Assembly (NCBI GenBank): GCA_947624745.1
Contig: CANQLR010000016.1
Location: 1 to 54,277 of the forward strand
DNA: 54,277 bases
From: an uncultured Clostridia bacterium
GTDB taxonomy: Bacteria; Bacillota; Clostridia; Oscillospirales; Ruminococcaceae
Direction: 5' to 3'
The notes beneath the pieces are model-generated. The model saw nothing but the letters and a program-made list of their open reading frames with translations. It had not been told where the DNA came from and made no database searches. Every line of letters begins with the position of its first letter. The first letter of the stretch is position 1. Positions 52,577-54,277 of the stretch are shown here, piece by piece. A program made the translations under genes and the position numbers.

Positions 52577-53007
52577 TGGAGCACCGCTTTCACACCTGTT
52601 CGCCCGAGGAGACCGAGCTTCTGGGCGAGAAGATCGGCCGCGTCCTTCGCGCGGGCGATATCGTCGCGTTCCGGGGCGGGCTCGGCGCGGGAAAGACCGC
52701 GATGACCGCCGGTATTGCCCGGGGAATGGGCGTTAAGGACGAGGTGAGCTCGCCTACGTTCGCCATCGTGAACGTCTACCGCGGGGATCTGCCGCTCGTG
52801 CACTTCGATATGTACCGTATCCCCGACCCCGAGGCCCTCGAATCGGTCGGCTTTTACGATTATCTTTCGGAGGACTGCGTTATCGCCATTGAGTGGAGTG
52901 AAAATATTTCGGAGGCTCTGCCCGAAAGCGCGGTCACGGTGGAGCTCGTTCCGAACGGCAATGACCGCGAAATAATAATTAACGGAGATGAACGGTTTGA
53001 CCTCTGA
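52576..53007 (+). CDS. tsaE: tRNA t6A synthesis ATPase TsaE
   Basis: 143 residues from ATG 52576, overlapping the previous stop (TGATG). The P-loop is GGLGAGKT; SSPTFAIVNVY, VHFDMYRI and VIAIEWSENI are the family motifs. With TsaB and TsaD it makes threonylcarbamoyladenosine at position 37 of tRNAs that read ANN codons. tsaB overlaps its end by 20 bp; tsaD is not in the window. Confidence 0.94.
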   Translation: MEHRFHTCSPEETELLGEKIGRVLRAGDIVAFRGGLGAGKTAMTAGIARGMGVKDEVSSPTFAIVNVYRGDLPLVHFDMYRIPDPEALESVGFYDYLSEDCVIAIEWSENISEALPESAVTVELVPNGNDREIIINGDERFDL

Positions 53008-53710
53008 AAAAATAATCCTCGGGATAGACACCTCCTCGAAAAGCGCCTCCTGCGCCGTTTCGCGCGGGGGAGAGATCATCGCCGAGACCACGTTTTTGAC
53101 AAAGCTGACCCACTCGCAGATAATGCTCCCGACCGTTTTGCGCACCCTTTCCGACTGCGGTACGGAACTTTCCGACGTGTCGCTTTTTGCCTGCGCGGCG
53201 GGTCCGGGGAGCTATACCGGCCTTCGGATCGGGATTGCCGCGATAAAGGGCCTCTGCGCGCTCGGAAAGCCCTGCGTAGGGGTCTCGACGCTCGAGATGA
53301 TCGCGCGAAACGCCGTTTCCTGCGGCGTTTGCGTGCCGGTTATGACCGCCCGCGCGGGGGTGGTATATTTCGGCGCTTACGAAATTTCCGGCGAGGCTGC
53401 AAAGCCTGTCTTTCCCGATCAAGTGGGGGAGGAGAGCGAGCTCTTCCGCCTTGTTTCGGGGATAAATTCCCCGGTCATACTTGCCGGCGACTGCGCGGAC
53501 AGGCTCAAAAAAAGCCTTTTTGCCGAGCTTCCGTCGGTCGGGGTCTGCACGCCGCATAAATGCCTCATGAGCGCCGCGGGGGTCTGCGCGGCCGCCGCAT
53601 ATCACATCGGCGAGGCCGGCCCGGCCGAGAGCCTCAACGCGAAATATCTGCAGAACACCATGGCAGAAAAGCTTAAGGAGCAAAAGAAAAATGAAGCGAA
53701 AAAGACTTGA
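52988..53710 (+). CDS. tsaB: tRNA t6A synthesis protein TsaB
   Basis: 240 residues of the ASKHA fold: ILGIDTSSKSASCAV at the start, HSQIMLPTV and AAGPGSYTGLRIG, the hallmark of TsaB. ATG 52988 sits close to its GGAG, so TTG 52997 is an alternative start. It bridges TsaD and TsaE in the t6A complex. Its last 20 bases overlap the DUF402 gene. Confidence 0.93.
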   Translation: MNGLTSEKIILGIDTSSKSASCAVSRGGEIIAETTFLTKLTHSQIMLPTVLRTLSDCGTELSDVSLFACAAGPGSYTGLRIGIAAIKGLCALGKPCVGVSTLEMIARNAVSCGVCVPVMTARAGVVYFGAYEISGEAAKPVFPDQVGEESELFRLVSGINSPVILAGDCADRLKKSLFAELPSVGVCTPHKCLMSAAGVCAAAAYHIGEAGPAESLNAKYLQNTMAEKLKEQKKNEAKKT

Positions 53711-54275
53711 CCGAGACCTCGGCTGGGGGTTCCAGGGGTTTCCCTACTACCAGCTCCGCCTCGATACGGAGGGCTTTTGCGGCCTCGCGAGCTTCATCGA
53801 CATACTCTCCGGCAAGGAGCACTGCTGGCACGCCGAAAAAGCGGGAAATATCCCCACCACCGGCGCGGGAATGAAGTGGCTCCAGCTCAAGCCGGACGGC
53901 AAAGACCGCCTTGTCACCGCGATGTATAAGCCGAACGGGCGGCTGTCGGTCTGCTACGTCGACGTCATCGAGCGGCTCGAATTCGACCCGGACGGGGTCG
54001 CGGCGTATGTGGACAAGTACCTCGACGTCGTGTTCACCCCCGAGGGCGACGTTTCGGTGATGGACCGCGACGAGCTGGACGAAGCGCTCGCCACGGGCGA
54101 TATAAATAAGGAGCAGTTCGACGCGGCAGTGCGGGAGTGCGACCGGATCTTGGAAGATCTATGCAGCGACATCCCGAAAACTGTCGAGCGGCTTGGGAGG
54201 CTTTACAGCGAGGTCCAAGAAAAGATAAAAAGCGGCGAGATTTTGCCGTTAAAGACCAAATATTCAAAAGTCTGA
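53691..54275 (+). CDS. DUF402 domain protein
   Basis: 194 residues. The C-terminal two thirds follow the DUF402/FomD-like pattern: YVDVIERLEFDPDG, YVDKYLDVVFTPEGDVSVMDRDELDEAL and a helical tail. Members of this fold are nucleoside phosphate hydrolases with an acidic metal site; the Asp/Glu cluster DKYLDVVF...DRDELDE fits this. AAGGAG lies before ATG 53691 inside the tsaB end, so the gene is coupled. The gene is complete, with its stop two bases from the window end. Confidence 0.8.
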   Translation: MKRKRLDRDLGWGFQGFPYYQLRLDTEGFCGLASFIDILSGKEHCWHAEKAGNIPTTGAGMKWLQLKPDGKDRLVTAMYKPNGRLSVCYVDVIERLEFDPDGVAAYVDKYLDVVFTPEGDVSVMDRDELDEALATGDINKEQFDAAVRECDRILEDLCSDIPKTVERLGRLYSEVQEKIKSGEILPLKTKYSKV

Positions 54276-54277
54276 AA

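Overview
The window looks like a chromosomal contig from a gut-type, moderately high-GC Firmicute of the Clostridia, most likely an Oscillospiraceae/Ruminococcaceae relative. This is inferred from gene content: an ECF transporter module next to truA, rplU-prp-rpmA with an N-terminally extended L27, a ClpE-like unfoldase, a DUF5711 protein beside CvpA, and Shine-Dalgarno sites with GTG and TTG starts. Promoters of the TTGACA-17-TATAAT type can be read before many genes.

Region 1 (1 to about 10,590) is visibly AT-richer than the rest and is a decayed conjugative or mobilizable element of the Tn1549/Tn4451 kind. It holds a broken XRE regulator, two small membrane proteins, a DUF3847 protein, a MobA/MobL relaxase remnant and, at the far end, the C-terminus of a large serine recombinase. 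Between these lies an apparent cargo: a MacB-type ABC transporter, a small (p)ppGpp synthetase, a TSUP permease and a two-component system. Its response regulator has an in-frame TGA. The same 18-bp direct-repeat box sits in front of the transporter, the synthetase and the regulator, which suggests one regulon. A candidate Mn2+ (yybP-ykoY) riboswitch with its own promoter and terminator lies upstream of a small Cys-rich open frame and the two-component genes.

Region 2 (10,600 to about 26,200) has genes separated by long, repeat-packed spacers. The genes are an ECF-sigma/ABC-2 transporter operon, a divergent signal peptidase II-like fusion protein, a frameshifted hypothetical gene, an O-antigen ligase relic, tRNA-Arg(CCT), a TPP riboswitch with thiT, a GH26 lipoprotein, an internally deleted S66 peptidase and two hypothetical proteins. 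The most striking feature of the window is in these spacers and in the one before ruvC. Eleven units of about 90 bp each have a constant 10-12 bp outer stem enclosing three hairpins of different sequence, with compensatory changes between copies. Other repeat blocks accompany them.

Region 3 (26,400 to 33,270) holds a CsoR-controlled copper operon in which copA runs in frame into a copZ-like domain with its own ribosome binding site. It is followed by a Na/Pi cotransporter and a GH43 lipoprotein.

Region 4 (34,080 to the end) is dense core genome: ruvCAB, a phosphohexomutase-like protein lacking key catalytic residues, an rRNA-methyltransferase-like protein, ecfA1-ecfA2-ecfT-truA, DUF5711, CvpA, ClpE-like, rplU-prp-rpmA-obg, a ZIP transporter, a flavin reductase, a GH13 enzyme, a dCMP deaminase family protein, tsaE, tsaB and a DUF402 protein.
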